Notes under the pieces: model-generated | What the model saw: only the letters and a program-made list of their open reading frames with translations | What the model was told of the DNA's origin: nothing | Database searches by the model: none | Position numbers and translations under genes: made by a program | Shown here: positions 33,831 to 46,564 of the stretch, piece after piece | How positions within the stretch are numbered: the first letter of the stretch is position 1 | How the letters are laid out: every line of letters begins with the position of its first letter | Origin: Trema orientale | Lineage: Eukaryota > Streptophyta > Magnoliopsida > Rosales > Cannabaceae | Direction of reading: 5' to 3' | NCBI GenBank assembly: GCA_002914845.1 | Contig: JXTC01000041.1 | Coordinates: 637,840-701,839 of the forward strand | DNA: 64,000 nucleotides

Positions 33831-35117
33831 TGAGGAGTTTTGATTTTATTTGGAAAAATTTTTAAAAATCAAAGAAATCAACGAAAGGCTAAGTTAAATA
33901 TTCAAAAACTAAAAAATTACTTAAGGTAACTAGTCAAGTTATTTGAGGTAACTAATCTGATTTTTTTTCCAAATAAATTAGGCCATCCGAGACTTTTTAA
34001 TTTTTTGAACTTTAAGCATGTATTTCTATAAGAATCCCAATCTCATTTAAGGCATATGTGGCATGGCTTCCAAAGATCTTTTGGAGCCCAAAAGTTACTT
34101 TTGCGTATGTTTAGATGATTTGTCAGAAGATCTTCTTTTGATTAGAAGACATTTTTAATAAAACATGGACCCACTAGCTTTTTCAGGAAGATCTTCTTAA
34201 ACTTTTACTTTAAGGTTATTCCAAACAGATCTTTACTATATTGGTGGCTCCGTAACCACTTTGTAAGTTTTTTGTTTTAAGTCTAGTACTTTATCTTTAA
34301 TCTTTAGTTTAGTAGCAGTTTTTATTATGATCTTCTAAATATACCCTAATCCTCTAAACTATACAACTAGTCTTTTAAGAAAACGTAACTAGTCACACAA
34401 AACCAGCCAACTAGTCTCATAAAACAAGTCAGTAGTCCTATGCAATAACTCAGCTTATCCTTTAAAACAACCCAACTACTCCCACAAGACAATCCTTAGT
34501 CCTTTAGAACAACTGAACAAGTCAACTAGTCTCGTAAGACAACCCTACTAGTTAGGGGAATTTTAGAACACAAATATATAAAAATAGTATTTCTTTTTTA
34601 ATTTTTTTTAAAAAGATAGTAATTAAGGTGCTATAAAGAAAAGTTAATACTTTGTAAGTGCTATTTGTTAAAGAAGCCCATTTATTGTCTGCATACTGCT
34701 TGGAAAGTTTAGTCAATACCCATTTTAGATAGCATATTTTGATAATATGCCCATTTTTAGAGTCAACAGTTGGTATTATCTTCCACTCAAATAACAGATA
34801 AATGTAAATCAATGGTTTACATTTAAACTATGAACAGGCAAAAAAATGTAAATCATTTACTGTTACTTTACATATTGAATTAGTTAGATAGATAATTAAA
34901 TTGATGCTTTACATTTTTTTGGGGAATGGTATAGTTTACAATTTTAGAAAACGTAAATAATTGTTTATGTCAATTTTAAAAAATGGTAATTGTCTACTTA
35001 ACCCCAATTTAAATGTGAAACTATTACCTTTAATTTTTATTAGGTATTATTTACTGAAGGTAAATTAAACAAAGCAAAAAAGCACAATAAAAATTGAGTC
35101 TCTAAAGACTTCACCAT
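33831..35117. other. Gene-free DNA with a MITE copy and degenerate tandem repeats
   Basis: No gene seen. 34057-34230 matches the MITE at 46374-46564 (shared ATGGCTTCCAAAGATCTTTT and ATGGACCCACTA). 34360-34560 is a degenerate tandem array of CAACTAGTC-type units about 25-35 bases long. Repeated GGTAACTAGTCAAGTTA words occur near 33910-33960 and again near 49660-49720. Confidence 0.5.
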
Positions 35118-35354
35118 AACTAAAATCCAATATTAATTGACGAAGTAGGTTGGCTCAAGTAGTAAGAGCACACACTACCTGGGATCTCGATTTTAGGTTC
35201 GAGTCACACCGGAGGTAGGCTTTAAAATTATTATCCCTAATAGGGTGGGGTGGGAATTGAGTAGTTAATAGGTATTTTCCTTTAATTTGTAATAAGTAGA
35301 GCTTATTAGTTAAGTCCCACTTAAAAAAAAAAAAAACTAAAATCCAATATTAAT
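35118..35354 (+). mobile_element. SINE with perfect 20-bp target duplications
   Basis: AACTAAAATCCAATATTAAT is repeated exactly at 35118-35137 and 35335-35354. The body (35138-35334) has a tRNA-like head with A box (TTGGCTCAAGTAGTAAGAGC) and B box (AGGTTCGAGTCACAC), a unique tail and a terminal poly-A. These are the defining marks of a tRNA-derived plant SINE. Perfect duplications suggest a fairly recent insertion. A 5'-truncated, inverted copy is at 52864-53005. Confidence 0.9.
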
Positions 35355-35871
35355 CAATAGAAGCTAAACTTACCCAGATTTAGAGAGAGTATATGCTAGT
35401 GAAGAAGAAGGTTGAAAGCATCGTGATATATATGCAAGAAGCTTTAACAACATTCTCTTGTCTTACTATTTAATATGTGAAGTAAGACAGAAAAGTGTAA
35501 AAAAAATAAAAAAAAGTAGCTACTATCACTGATCATATGTACCTAAAAAGTTACTATCACATAACATTATTTTACTCCAACCAAATATATATCTATCATT
35601 AATGTGTTCAATCTTCAAAGTTTATAGAGAAACAAGAATATGGAATAACGGATCATAGAAAAAGATGTAACATTATTTTTGTTATAAAAAAAGGAGATAT
35701 TTACAATGAATTTTATTATTTAAAAAAAATAGAAAAGTAGTCTCAGAAAAATTTTTGGCACAAAACACTCCTCCGCAAGTCAAAATTCCTTAAAACTCGA
35801 CCCACTTAGAAATTGAAATCTCTCAGTTATTTAAAGAAAAAAATAAAGAAATAATTCATTGTAATAGTAAC

Positions 35872-36333
35872 TGTTAGAATTTTGGCTTGTTAACTTTTGT
35901 AATAGTTTTGTGCTTTGTCCCACATCGGTTGTGTATGAATATTTGGGGTCTACAGTTGGCTATAAATAAAGACTTCTGTAATTAGTTTTAATCATCCCAA
36001 AATTAGTTTCCCTATTGATGAAAGCCTTTATTCCTAAGGACCTCCATAGTTTTGTTTGTACTTTTTTTCCCATTTATTTTTGGATTTTTACATTATAGCC
36101 CAGATTTTGTATTTCCTCTTTTTGAAGTTAGTGAAGTGGTCAGCAACGCCCTGAGGACGTAGGTAATTTGCCGAACCTTGCTAAATTTTGTGTTCTCCTT
36201 TATTTTTGCATTTAGTATTTTCTGCGCATTTTCTGCTTTCGTTAATTTCAGTAGCCAGTTGGTAGTTTATATTTAATATTGTCTTAGTATTAAATATAAG
36301 CATTTGGAGTAGTTGTGTTTCCGCTACACAACA
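35872..36333 (+). repeat. Copia 5' LTR
   Basis: 462 bp, TG...CA bounded, with a TATAAATA box near 35959 and a polypyrimidine-rich 3' half. It pairs with the 3' LTR at 40470-40931. Confidence 0.92.
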
Positions 36334-39300
36334 AGTGGTATCAGAGCAGTAGGTTTGCCCTAGGCTTTGTTTAGTAGCTATTTGAAATATTAGCAGAAAT
36401 GTCAGAATCTTCGTCAACGCCGGCAAAGATGAAGACTGTGACTAGTGCAAAAATCGACGTAGAGAAATTTGATGGCCGAAATAACTTCAGCTTGTGGCAA
36501 TTCGAGGTACTGGATGGTTTATGTCAACAAGATCAGGATGTTGCTCTGGAAAAAATGAAACCGGTGAAGATGGATGATAAAGAATGGGAGAGGATAAATC
36601 GTCAAGCTTGTGGTACGATCTGCTCATGTCTTTGTAGAGAACAGAAGTATCCATTCATGAGAGAAACTTCTGCAAGTAAGCTGTGGAAGGCGCTCGAGAA
36701 CAAATACATGAAGAAGAGTAATGAGAACTGGCTATACTTGAAGAAGAGACTTTTCTGCCTCCAGTTGAGGCCTGTTACCACTATTGGTGACCATATTGAT
36801 ACGTTCAACTAGTTGATTGCAGACTTGTCGAATTTGGATGAAATCTTCAAAGATAAGGATAAAGCAATATTGCTGATTGGGTCCCTTCCTGATGAGTTAG
36901 ATCATCTTTGTATTACGTTGCTTCATGGGAAGGAAAAATTATCCTTCGATGAAGTAAGTGCTTCATTGTACAATCATGAGATTCGGAAGAAAGATCAGAA
37001 GGAGAATATGGACATTCCAGCAGAAGTGTTTACAGCCAGGGGACGTAGTCAAAGCCGTAAGCAGGAGAAAATGGGTAGATTTCGTTTGAAGGGAAGACCT
37101 GATATGGATGAATGTGCCTTTTGTCATGAGAAAGGGCATTGGAAGAAAGATTGTCCGAAGTTATAGAATAAAGGCAAGGGCAAGGCTACTTCTGATGCAT
37201 ATGTAGCTGAAGTTGAAGATGATGAGTCTGATTTTGTTTTAGTTAGTCAGTCAATGACGTCTCAGCATGACGAGTGGATTTTAGATTCGGGTTGCACTTA
37301 CTGTATGTGTCCTCACAAGGAGTAGTTCTTCAACTTTAAAGAGTTTGATGGTTGAGTTGTTTACATGGGTAATGATGAATCGTGTAAAACAGCTGGGGTA
37401 GGTTCAATTCGATTGAAGAATCATGATGGATCGACTAGAGTTCTGACAGATGTTCAGTATGTACCGAAATTGAAGAAGAATCTCATCTCCTTGGGAGCTT
37501 TAGAATTTAAAGACTTCGCTACGACTATACGAGATAGAATTCTGAAAGTCACTTCAGGCTCTTTGGTGGTGATGAAAGGTACAAGAAGAAATAACTTGTA
37601 TTACTACAATGGTAGTACAGTTATTAGATCCGTTGCTACAGTTTCTGAAGATGATGAAGCTTCAGAAATTACCAGATTATGGTATATGCGTTTGGGACAT
37701 GCAGAGAAAAAAGTTTTCTTTAGTTTGGTGAAGCAAGGCTTATTGAAAGGAGCGAAGACCTGCAAGTTGGACTTTTGTAAATACTGTGTTTTGGAAAAAC
37801 AGACAAGAGTGAAGTTCGGCACAACAATTCACAATACTAAGGGTATTTTGGATTATGTTCATTCAGATGTGTGTGGACTTACCAAGACAGCTTATTTGGG
37901 AGGTATGCACTATTTTGTTACTTTTGTCGACGACTTTTCCAGAAGAGTTTAGGTGTATGTAATGAAGAATAAGGATGACGTGCTTGAAGTTTTCCTTAAA
38001 TAGAAAAAGATGATTGAGACTCAAACAGGTAAAAAGATCAAACGACTTCGATCAGATAACGGTGGAGAATATAGGAGCAATCCATTTTTGGGAGTTTGTC
38101 AGTCTGAAGGTATTGTGTGTCACTTTACAATCAGAAAAATACCACAGCAGAATAGAGTGGCAGAACGCATGAATCAGACTTTGCTAGAGAAGGTTCGATG
38201 TATGTTGTCCAATGCTGGGTTGGGCAAAGCTTTTTGGGCTTAGGCAATTACGTATGCATGTCATCTTGTTAATAAGTTACCATCGATTGCAATTAGAGGC
38301 AAAACCCCTCTTGAGGTATAGTCTGGAAAACCTACTAGTGATTATAATTCTTTACATATCTTTGGTTCCACTGCCTATTATCATGTGAAAGAATCCAAGT
38401 TGGATCCGAGAGCTAAGAAAGCATTATTTATGGGTATCAGCTCAAGTGTAAGGGGATACCAACTTTGGTGGATGTTACTTTTGATGAGGCTACCATGTTG
38501 AAGAAGGTAACAGAAAACAAAGAGAAGACCATTAGTATTCCGCAGCAGGTGGAGCCTAGTCAGTAACAGGTGGAATTTGAGAAAACGACAACAGTATTCC
38601 TAACTAATGTTGTTGAAAATAGTGGTGACACTCCATTGGCAGAGGTAGACACTGAAGATAAAGAAGGGGTTCTGACCCAATAACCTCAACGGCAGCAAGA
38701 ATCAATTGCACATAATAGGCCAAGACGTGAAATTCGTAAACCTGCTTGATTTGTTGATATGGTGGCCTATGCACTTCCCATTGTAGATGATGATGTTCCT
38801 TCCACGTACAAAGATGCAGTCAAAAGTTCAGAAAATGAACAGTGGAAGAAAGCAATAGAGGAAGAAATGCAGTCTCTTCAGAATAATGAAACTTAGGAGC
38901 TAGCTCAACTACCGAAGAATAAGAAGGCAATTGGGTACAAATGGGTATATACAAAGAAAGATGGATTTTCTGATAAGAATGATGTTCGCTTCAAGGCAAG
39001 ATTGGTAGCAAAAGGCTACGCTCAGTTGGAGGGAATTGATTACAATGAGGTATTTTCTCCAGTTGTTAAGCATTCGTCCATTAGAATTTTGTTAGCCTTG
39101 GTAGCGCAGTTGGATCTTGAACTAGTTCAATTGGATGTGAAAACCACTTTTCTACACGGTGATTTGGAAGAGGAAATCTATATATCTCAGCCACAAGGAT
39201 TCAAGGTTGTCGGAAAAGAAAATTAGGTTTGCAAACTGAAAAGATCATTTTATGGTCTGAAACAGTCGCCAAGGCAATGGTACAACCGATTTGATCGGTT

Positions 39301-40469
39301 TATGATGGGTCAGAAGTACATAAGAAGCAAGTTCGATAGTTGTGTGTATTTTCGTAGGCTACGAGATGGGTCTTTTATTTATCTACTCTTGTATGTTGAT
39401 GATATGTTGATAGCTTCGAAGAGTCAAGAAGAAATTAAGAAGTTGAAGACTCAGTTGAATCAAGAGTTTGAGATAAAGGATCTCGGTGAAGTAAAGAAGA
39501 TTCTCAGTATGGAGATTAGCAGAGATAAAGGGAGAGGCAAGGTTAGTTTGACTCAGAAGCAATATCTGAAGAAAGTATTACAGTGTTTTGGTATGACTGA
39601 ATAATCAAAACCTGTTAGTATACCGCTTGCTCCTCATTTCAAGCTTAGTGCACCTTTGTCCCCGAGTACAGATACAGAGCGAGAGTACATGTCACAAGTT
39701 TCGTATTCAAATGCGGTTGGTAGCTTAATGTATGCGATGATATGTACGAGACTCGACATTTCATATGTAGTTGGAGTTGTGAGCAAGTATATGCATGATC
39801 CGGGAAAAGATCATTGGCAAGCTGTGAAATGGATTCTACGGTACTTATTGAAGGCTGTAGATGTTGGTTTGGTTTTTGAGTGGGATGATATTCTTAGTCA
39901 ATGTATAGTTGGATATGTTGATTCCGATTACGCTAGTGATTTGGATAAACGTCGATCAACTACTAGATATGTATTCACATTTGTAAGAGCACCAATCAGT
40001 TGGAAGTCTACCTTACAGTCTACAGTTGCTTTGTCTACTAGAGAGGCAGAGTACATGGCAGTTACAGAGGCTGTGAAGGAAGTTATTTGATTACAAGGAT
40101 TACTGGAAGAGCTAGGAGTTGTTCAGGAGCATGTATGTATTTATTCTGATAGTCAGAGTGCCATTCACTTAGTGAAGAATCCAGTATACTATGTACGTAC
40201 GAAGCATATTGACATCCGACATCACTTTGTGCGAGAGATTACTGATGAAGGAAAGATACTGCTTCAGAAGATTAGGACTGCTGAGAATCCTGCTGATATG
40301 ATGACCAAGGTGGTGACATCGATTAAGTTCAATCATTGTTTGGACTTGATCAACATCCTGCAAGTTTGATGGTACCTTTTGGCACATAAAGTGGCGTTGT
40401 TGTAATGGATAGAGGATACGGGAATTAGAGAAATTTGGGTGGGACCTGCTAACTCACTAATGTGGAGAT

Positions 40470-40931
40470 TATTAGAATTTTGGCTTGTTAGCTTTTGTAA
40501 TAGTTTTGTGCTTTGTCCCACATCGCTTGTGTATGAATATTTGGAGTCTACAGTTGGCTATAAATAAATCCTTCTGTAATTGGTTTTAATCATCCCAAAA
40601 TTAATTTCCCTATTGGTGAGGGCTTTTATTCCTAAGGACCTCCATAGTTTTTTTTGTACCTTTTTTTCCATTTATTTCTGGGTTTTTGCATTATAGCCTA
40701 GATTTTGTATTTTATCTTTTTGAAGTTAGTGAAGTGGTCAGGAACGCCCCGAGGACGTAGGTAATTTACCGAACCTCGCTAAATTTTGTGTTCTCCTTTA
40801 TTTTTGCATTTAATATTTTCTGCGCATTTTCTGCTTTCGTTAATTTCAGTAGCTAGTTAGTAGTTTATATTTAATATTGTCTTAGTATTAAATATAAGTA
40901 CTTGGAGTAGTTGTACTTCCGCTGCACAACA
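40470..40931 (+). repeat. Copia 3' LTR
   Basis: 462 bp, preceded by a purine-rich tract (GTGGAGA). It is followed directly by the GTAAC target duplication. Confidence 0.92.
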
Positions 40932-41099
40932 GTAACGTAGGACAATTGTGTTTTGTGCTTTCTATTTTATTACTTGAAATTTGAACTTCCAGTACTCCAG
41001 CGGCAAGGGATTCAATGGAGTCATCTTCATGGCCAAGAATAGGGTCGATGTTTGATTGTCGTTAATTTGAAGCGGGAAAACAGATTGAGAAGGCACGAC

Positions 41100-42262
41100 A
41101 AGGAAAAACTTGGACTTATCAAGCATATGCCAGTCCATATCTAAGGATTAAAATGTCGACGTCGATGTCAATGTTTAATTATAGGAATAATATTAATGAC
41201 AATATTGATATCTAAGATATTTCAAGAAATTACCAAAATTTATTTTAAAACTCAAAATTTTCAAGAGAAACTCTAAGAAATGTTAAAACAATTGATATTA
41301 CGTGATTTATACTAATTTTTATTTAAAAACAATTCCTATTTATATTATAGAAGATAATAAAATATGCTTATGTAGTAGAGAAACGATCGAATTTTATTTC
41401 ATAAAATAATTTTATTTTAATTTTAAAATCAAAATACTTATATTCTATTTTATTTAATATATTTCATATTAATACCTTATAAATTGAAACTAATTCCAAA
41501 TTACATGAAGGATAAACATATTAATACCTTACAAATTGAGACTAGTTCCAAATTACATGAAAAATAAATAAAAATTAATGATAATATAGAAGAGTTCAAA
41601 TTTAGTTAATACCAAAACGAGTTTCTATGAGGTTAAAAATCATAAGAGAAATTCTCATTTCAGTCCAAACAATATTTGTCCCAAGCTATTTTACTCGAGT
41701 AGTTCTGAAGATAATTATTTATATGTCATATATATATTGACTGATCTCTTAAAAAAATAGACCCATAAATTGGTTAATTTGAATTTACCCAACTTAATGA
41801 AAAATCTGGATGAATATTGCGTAGACATATCAATATTAATTTGAGGATGAGGTTGAATAAAATATTTCATAGCCAAAGAAATTCTAAAAAAAAAAATGAT
41901 ATTTCAAAACGTTGATGATATTGTCATGATAATATCAATAAATATCGACATATTCTCGACATTGTCAATTTTTAGATTATTTTACGGATAAACGAGAAAA
42001 AATATCTTTCCATCTAATATCCATGTCGATACTTCAAAATACGGATAATATTGTGACAATGATGATCAATATCGTAATTTAATCCATGTCCATATCTACC
42101 CGAATATGAATCTCTAAAGCCGAATATATTGTCCTCCGCCATGCCAAACTCATCTTTGCCACCTTTCAAAATCTACTACAAGCAACACCCTCTTGACCCA
42201 AGTGAGAAATGTAACCAAATTTTGTATAATTAGCAACTGAGATTAACTCATATCAACTATAA
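41100..42262 (-). pseudogene. Broken duplicate of the mitochondrial carrier 5' end
   Basis: Two blocks match the carrier gene's 5' region in the same orientation. 41100-41142 corresponds to about 30010-30053 (shared GGAAAAACTTGGACTT and TCAAGCATATGCCA). 42098-42262 corresponds to about 30058-30225, including the ATG region (CAAACTCATCTTTGCCACCT against CAAACTCATCTTCGCCACCT) and the leader acceptor. A 945-bp transposon splits the blocks. The whole 3' part, including all three carrier repeats, is absent, and small indels disrupt what remains. It is therefore non-functional and marks the second unit of the segmental duplication. Confidence 0.85.
41143..42087. mobile_element. DNA transposon inserted in the carrier pseudogene
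   Basis: GTCCATATCT is duplicated exactly at 41133-41142 and 42088-42097. The ends AAGGATTAAAATGTCGACGT and the inverse of CATGGATTAAATTACGATAT are imperfect inverted repeats. A 9-10-bp duplication points to a Mutator-like element. It is homologous to 10567-11489, including a decayed minus-strand coding remnant near 41600-41760. The uninterrupted carrier gene supplies the empty site. Confidence 0.8.
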
Positions 42263-42498
42263 TGAAACTCCAATTGTTAGCTAAATACCGTAATTATAGT
42301 AATGACAATTTTACTCATTCACTCATGGCTAGGTAAGGGAATACCTATCTTTTAGGGTAGGAGAATACCCCCTCTATTCGGACAGGGATATATGAGTACA
42401 AACTTTAATATTTTACCCTATCAAAATCATATACATACTGAAAAAATATAAATTATATATGAAATCAATAAACCTAGCTAAATATGTTAAATATATAT
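42263..42498. other. Spacer between the pseudogene and a MITE
   Basis: No gene seen; diverged upstream flank of the duplicated carrier, then AT-rich DNA. Confidence 0.3.
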
Positions 42499-42718
42499 GG
42501 ACACCAATCTAGTAGGTATTTTTTTTAACCTTTCTATAAGTATTATTTTGCCTAATTAAAATTTATCGCGCACGTTTTTTCATGATAAAAATTAGAAAGA
42601 GAAAAATACTAAATAATAGGTATTTATTTTTATTATTATTTTTTCTAACTACCTAAATTATGGTTGCTGTTAGATTATGATCCAACGACTAAAAAAAATA
42701 CATATTGGATTGGGAACC
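42499..42718. mobile_element. TA-flanked MITE, family B, copy 2
   Basis: The body runs from GGACACCAATCTAGTAGGTA to TATTGGATTGGGAACC, bounded by TATATAT on the left and a longer (TA)n on the right. Its internal words match 9701-9940 in order. Non-coding. Confidence 0.6.
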
Positions 42719-42732
42719 TATATATATATATA

Positions 42733-43363
42733 AAAGAAATATGTGAGCTTATTTACATTATGATTTTGACTTAAATAATTAATATTTTCTTTTAATTATG
42801 TCAGATTTAACTTATTTTGTTATGTATTAAAAAAAAGAATGTTGTCAATTCTTAATGCGTAAATGAGTTATTCATAAGTACCCTAGTACACGTACCTTAC
42901 ACGCTTCTTTTAAGAGAGTAAATGACTAGGGTTAAGGACATGAATTTTTTCGCGCGTAAGGTAGCAGAATAGTATACTCGAGCCATACCCCATCAGTTGT
43001 CATCCCTAAGTAATCACGAATGTGAAAAAAAAAAAAATCACAAAAGGATGGAAATATCAAATACCAACAATATATAGTTATTCTAGTTATAACACTACGC
43101 CAGTTTAATAATGAAAATCGTGAAACCAAAATCGAAACTAACAACTTGGGTTTGGTTGCAGAGTTATGTGTATATTACCCGAAATGTAATTCGCCTTTTG
43201 CATGAATTTGTTGCCTATTGCTTATTAGTCCCACTGGCTTTTATAATCATTTTTTTTTGGACTAGAAATGCAAAGATAGTTTAACTAGTGGTATTTTAAT
43301 ATATTTTTTATTCTTTTAATTTATTTCTAATCGTTGGAACTGTTTTCTAATTGTTCACCTGTC
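42733..43363. other. Gene-free DNA before the hAT element
   Basis: No gene seen. AT-rich, with a poly-A run near 43026-43039 and no recognisable repeat. Confidence 0.35.
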
Positions 43364-43371
43364 CCTGCCAC

Positions 43372-46181
43372 CAGGGATGGTTCGATAAGTTTGGAGGCCT
43401 TAGGCAGAATTTTAAAATAGGCCTTTTAAACATATAAAAATATATATATACACATTATTCTATTTAAAGTTTATTTTTCTTGCTTCTTGAGATGCAAAAT
43501 TATTAATTAAATTTTTACATTCTAGATTTTCTAAAATACCTTTTTTTATTGACAATATAGCTAATCCAGTTAATCTTTCTTGCGACATTGTAGACCGCAA
43601 GTAAGATTTTATTAATTTTAATTTCGAAAAACTTCTTTCTGCAGAAGCAACAGTTATCGGAATTGTCAATAATATCCTATAGGCAATTTATGCATTTGGA
43701 AAAGAATCAACTTTTTTTTATATAATTAAGTGTATTTATTGGGTTATTTTTTTCATTTTGAATAACTTCTCTTAACACTCTCAATTCTGAGAATAAATCC
43801 AAACCATCAATATCAGAAAATTCACCTTGTTTTAAAATATTTTCAAGATTAAGACAATATTTTTTTAGAGTATCTTCATCTAAAGACTTTAATTTTTTTA
43901 AATCAAATAAAAATCTAAAAATATTTTCATATACTTGAAATTGTTCAAATCTACTCTTAAGTGAAATAATAGCTTGATGTACTATGTAAATAAAATAATT
44001 AATTCTAAATGACTCTTCCGCAGATTGTGCTATTTCTTCACCATTACTCTCATTAAATTATTTTTTTTCTACGAATTTTACGTTTTTCTTGAAATTTAGG
44101 TTCTATTTCCATTTCATTTGCAATCTCTTTTGTTGAAATCATAGCAGTGGTGAATCCATTTTCTCTATATTTTTCGAAAAAAAGAAATGAGACCTTTTAA
44201 TTGATCTATAGCAACATCGATTTGCATATCATCATTTTGTAAGCTCTTACTAACTGAATTAACAGCAAATAATATATCATACCAAATAGTCATACCCAAC
44301 AAAAATTCAAAACTCTCTAATTCATAGGATGCTAGACATTTAGCTTCACTTTTTATCTTAGGATCTTCACTAGTCTCAGTTAATTCAAGTAAAGCATCTC
44401 TTATTTTTGGAGCTTGAAATCTAATTGCCTTAACACTTTCAATACGACTTTCCTAACGTGTTTGTGATAATGATTTGATAGTTAAGTTAACCATATTAGT
44501 TTGTAATATTTTCCAACGTTTTGGTGAAGAAGAGAATAATATATATATGCGTTGTAATACCCCAAAAAAAGAAATAGCTCTAGGACAAGAAGTAGCTATA
44601 TCACAAAGTACCAAATTAAGGTTATGACAACCACATGGTGTATAAAACGCTCTAGAATTTATATCTAATAGTCTTTTTTATACACCTTGATATTTTCCTT
44701 TCATGTTAGATCCATTATCATATCCTTGCCCTCTAACATCATTAATATCAAGTTCAATTTTTTTTATTACATTTATAAGTTCATTGAAGAGGCCTTTTCC
44801 AGAAGTATCATCCACAGAAAGAAATTCTAAGAAATATTCTTTTATTTCAATTGGACTCATTCAAATATCAACACATCTTAAGACCATAGACATTTGTTCT
44901 TGATGGCTTGCATCTGGAGTACAATCAAGTATGATTGAAAAATATTTTGCATCTTTAATTTTTTTAATAATTGTATTTTTAACTTCAAATGTTAAAATTT
45001 GAATTAACTCATTTTGTATATTATGTCCAAGATAATGATTATGAACTTCACCATTTTTTATACGTCGAATATGTTCTTGTATTATTGGATCAAATTCGGC
45101 AATCATCTCAATTAGACTCAAAAAATTCCCATTGTTATCTTGATAAATCTTTTCTTTCTTTCCACGAAATGCCAAATTCTTTTTAGCTAGATTCTTTACA
45201 ATAGCAATAATTCTTATTAAAACGTTTTTCCAATGTTCTTTTTCTTTATTAATTTTTTCTTGAACACTTTTGTCGATTGTCTTATTCTGTAACAATCTTA
45301 ATTCCATGTCAACCCAAACATTCATATTAGTTATATGCTCANNNNNNNNNNNNNNNNNNNNNNNNNNNNNNNNNNNNNNNNNNNNNNNNNNNNNNNNNNN
45401 NNNNNNNNNNNNNNNNNNNNNNNNNNNNNNNNNNNNNNNNNNNNNNNNNNNNNNNNNNNNNNNNNNNNNNNNNNNNNNNNNNNNNNNNNNNNNNNNNNNN
45501 NNNNNNNNNNNNNGAAAGTAAACAAGCAAAATCTATAATTATAGTAATTAGAATTATAAACAATACAAGAACAAAAATAATTATATATATATGTAGAAAT
45601 TACAATGTTAAATGCAAATAAACTAAGAAAAAAAATAATAGAACCTGAAATTAGTATCGTGACTTTTGGGAAATACAGTGGCAGAGAGAGCATAGATGAA
45701 TACTGAAGAAATTATAGAAAATGAATTATAGAATAAAACGACTTTGAATGTTTTGTATTTATAAAATTTTACCATTTACATTTTGGCTAAAAAAGTGCTA
45801 ACAGATAAGAAAATGTGAATATATTTAATATTTAATGTCATTAGAAAGAATCAACAACGTAATTTTCTTTGACAAAAATGAATCAATAATAGAGTAATTG
45901 CTTATTATTTAAAATTACTTTAATTAGAGAATATCAATTTGTTTAAAAAGAATTAAAATATTGAGTAAATGGTGGTATTAATAGACTCTTTAATCAAGAA
46001 ACGTAAACTTGTAATGCCTTTTAGAGAATTTGAAAAAAAAAAAATATTACCACATTGATTCTTAGCCTATTAATAGAAAGAATATTAATTATACTTAATA
46101 TATGAGAGGCAAATTTTGGGGTCTTGACTCAGGGGGGCCTTAGGCTATGGCCTTAATAGCCTTACCCTTGAGCCGCCTCTG
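43372..46181 (-). mobile_element. hAT DNA transposon with 8-bp target duplication, defective
   Basis: CCTGCCAC is duplicated exactly at 43364-43371 and 46182-46189. The ends CAGGGATGGTTC and, reverse-complemented, CAGAGGCGGCTC are short inverted repeats, with GGCCTTAGGC-type subterminal words on both sides. The element is 2810 bp including a 172-base assembly gap (45342-45513). It encodes a decayed transposase on the minus strand. 8-bp duplications and CAGRGRYGG ends define hAT. Confidence 0.9.
43460..45341 (-). pseudogene. Decayed hAT transposase (DUF4371 / ZMYM1-like type)
   Basis: Read on the minus strand from 45341 leftwards. A DUF4371-like region comes first ([20 protein letters not shown], then [20 protein letters not shown]). 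The RNase-H-like core region follows (DVRGQGYDNGSNMKGKYQGV), then a helical middle (ESFEFLLGMTIWYDILFAVN). The C-terminal hAT dimerisation domain is at 43460-43669 (ASAERSFSKLKLIKSYLRST). Several stops and frame changes interrupt it; one stop lies just before the MSPIEIKEYF segment, near 44860. The N-terminal TTF-type zinc finger would fall in or beyond the assembly gap. The element cannot move itself. Confidence 0.8.
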
Positions 46182-46187
46182 CCTGCC

Positions 46188-46345
46188 ACTTCTAAGTATA
46201 TCCAACCTCAAGCACTGGAATTAAATGATGGGTGGTGGTGGTCACCTTTAAGACACTCCAATGGTGCCGCTTCTAAGTATATGTAGCCTCAAATATTAGA
46301 ATTAAATGATGGGTGGTAGTGGTCACTTTTAATATACTCCGATGG
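46188..46345. repeat. Two-copy tandem repeat, about 78-bp unit
   Basis: CTTCTAAGTATATCCAACCT...ACTCCAATGGT is followed at once by CTTCTAAGTATATGTAGCCT...ACTCCGATGGT, with shared TTAAATGATGGGTGGTGGTG-like cores. The hAT inserted at the edge of the first copy. Confidence 0.75.
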
Positions 46346-46373
46346 TTAAGTCAGTGGAGACAAAACACACAAA

Positions 46374-46564
46374 GGGCCTGTTTAGTATGGCTTCCAAAGA
46401 TCTTTTGGAGCTCAAAAATTAATTTTGAGGGTGTTTGGATGAATTATCAGAAGATCTTTTTTTAATTAGAAGACATTTTTAATGAAGCATGGACCCACTA
46501 AATTTTTCAGGAAGATCTTCTTGAACTTTTACTTCATGAAGTAAAAGTTATCCCAAGCGGGCCC
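46374..46564. mobile_element. MITE, related to 34057-34230
   Basis: The ends GGGCCTGTTTAGTATGG and, reverse-complemented, GGGCCCGCTTGGGATAAC form a short inverted repeat. The interior matches the copy near 34.1 kb closely (AAGATCTTTTGGAGC, ATGGACCCACTA, TTTTTCAGGAAGATCTTCTT). About 190 bp, non-coding. Confidence 0.6.

Larger units (their letters stand above)
35872..40931 (+). mobile_element. Ty1/Copia LTR retrotransposon, fossil
   Basis: Structurally complete 5.06-kb element with GTAAC target duplications (35867-35871 and 40932-40936), two 462-bp LTRs and a primer site TGGTATCAGAGC complementary to initiator Met tRNA. Parts in order: gag with CCHC knuckle (CAFCHEKGHWKKDC) about 36.4-37.2 kb; protease about 37.2-37.4; integrase about 37.6-38.3; reverse transcriptase about 38.9-39.6 (LLLYVDDMLIAS); RNase H about 39.7-40.4. 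Integrase before reverse transcriptase defines Copia; the gag and integrase look Tork/TNT1-like. The coding part is broken in roughly a dozen places. The LTRs differ at about 33 of 462 sites (about 93 percent identity), which suggests an age of a few million years, or more at slow tree rates. Confidence 0.93.

Noticed and set aside
34360-34560. Repeat spacing suggestive of a CRISPR-like array
   Set aside because: Units are degenerate and irregular, in plant nuclear DNA with no cas genes; an ordinary degenerate tandem repeat.
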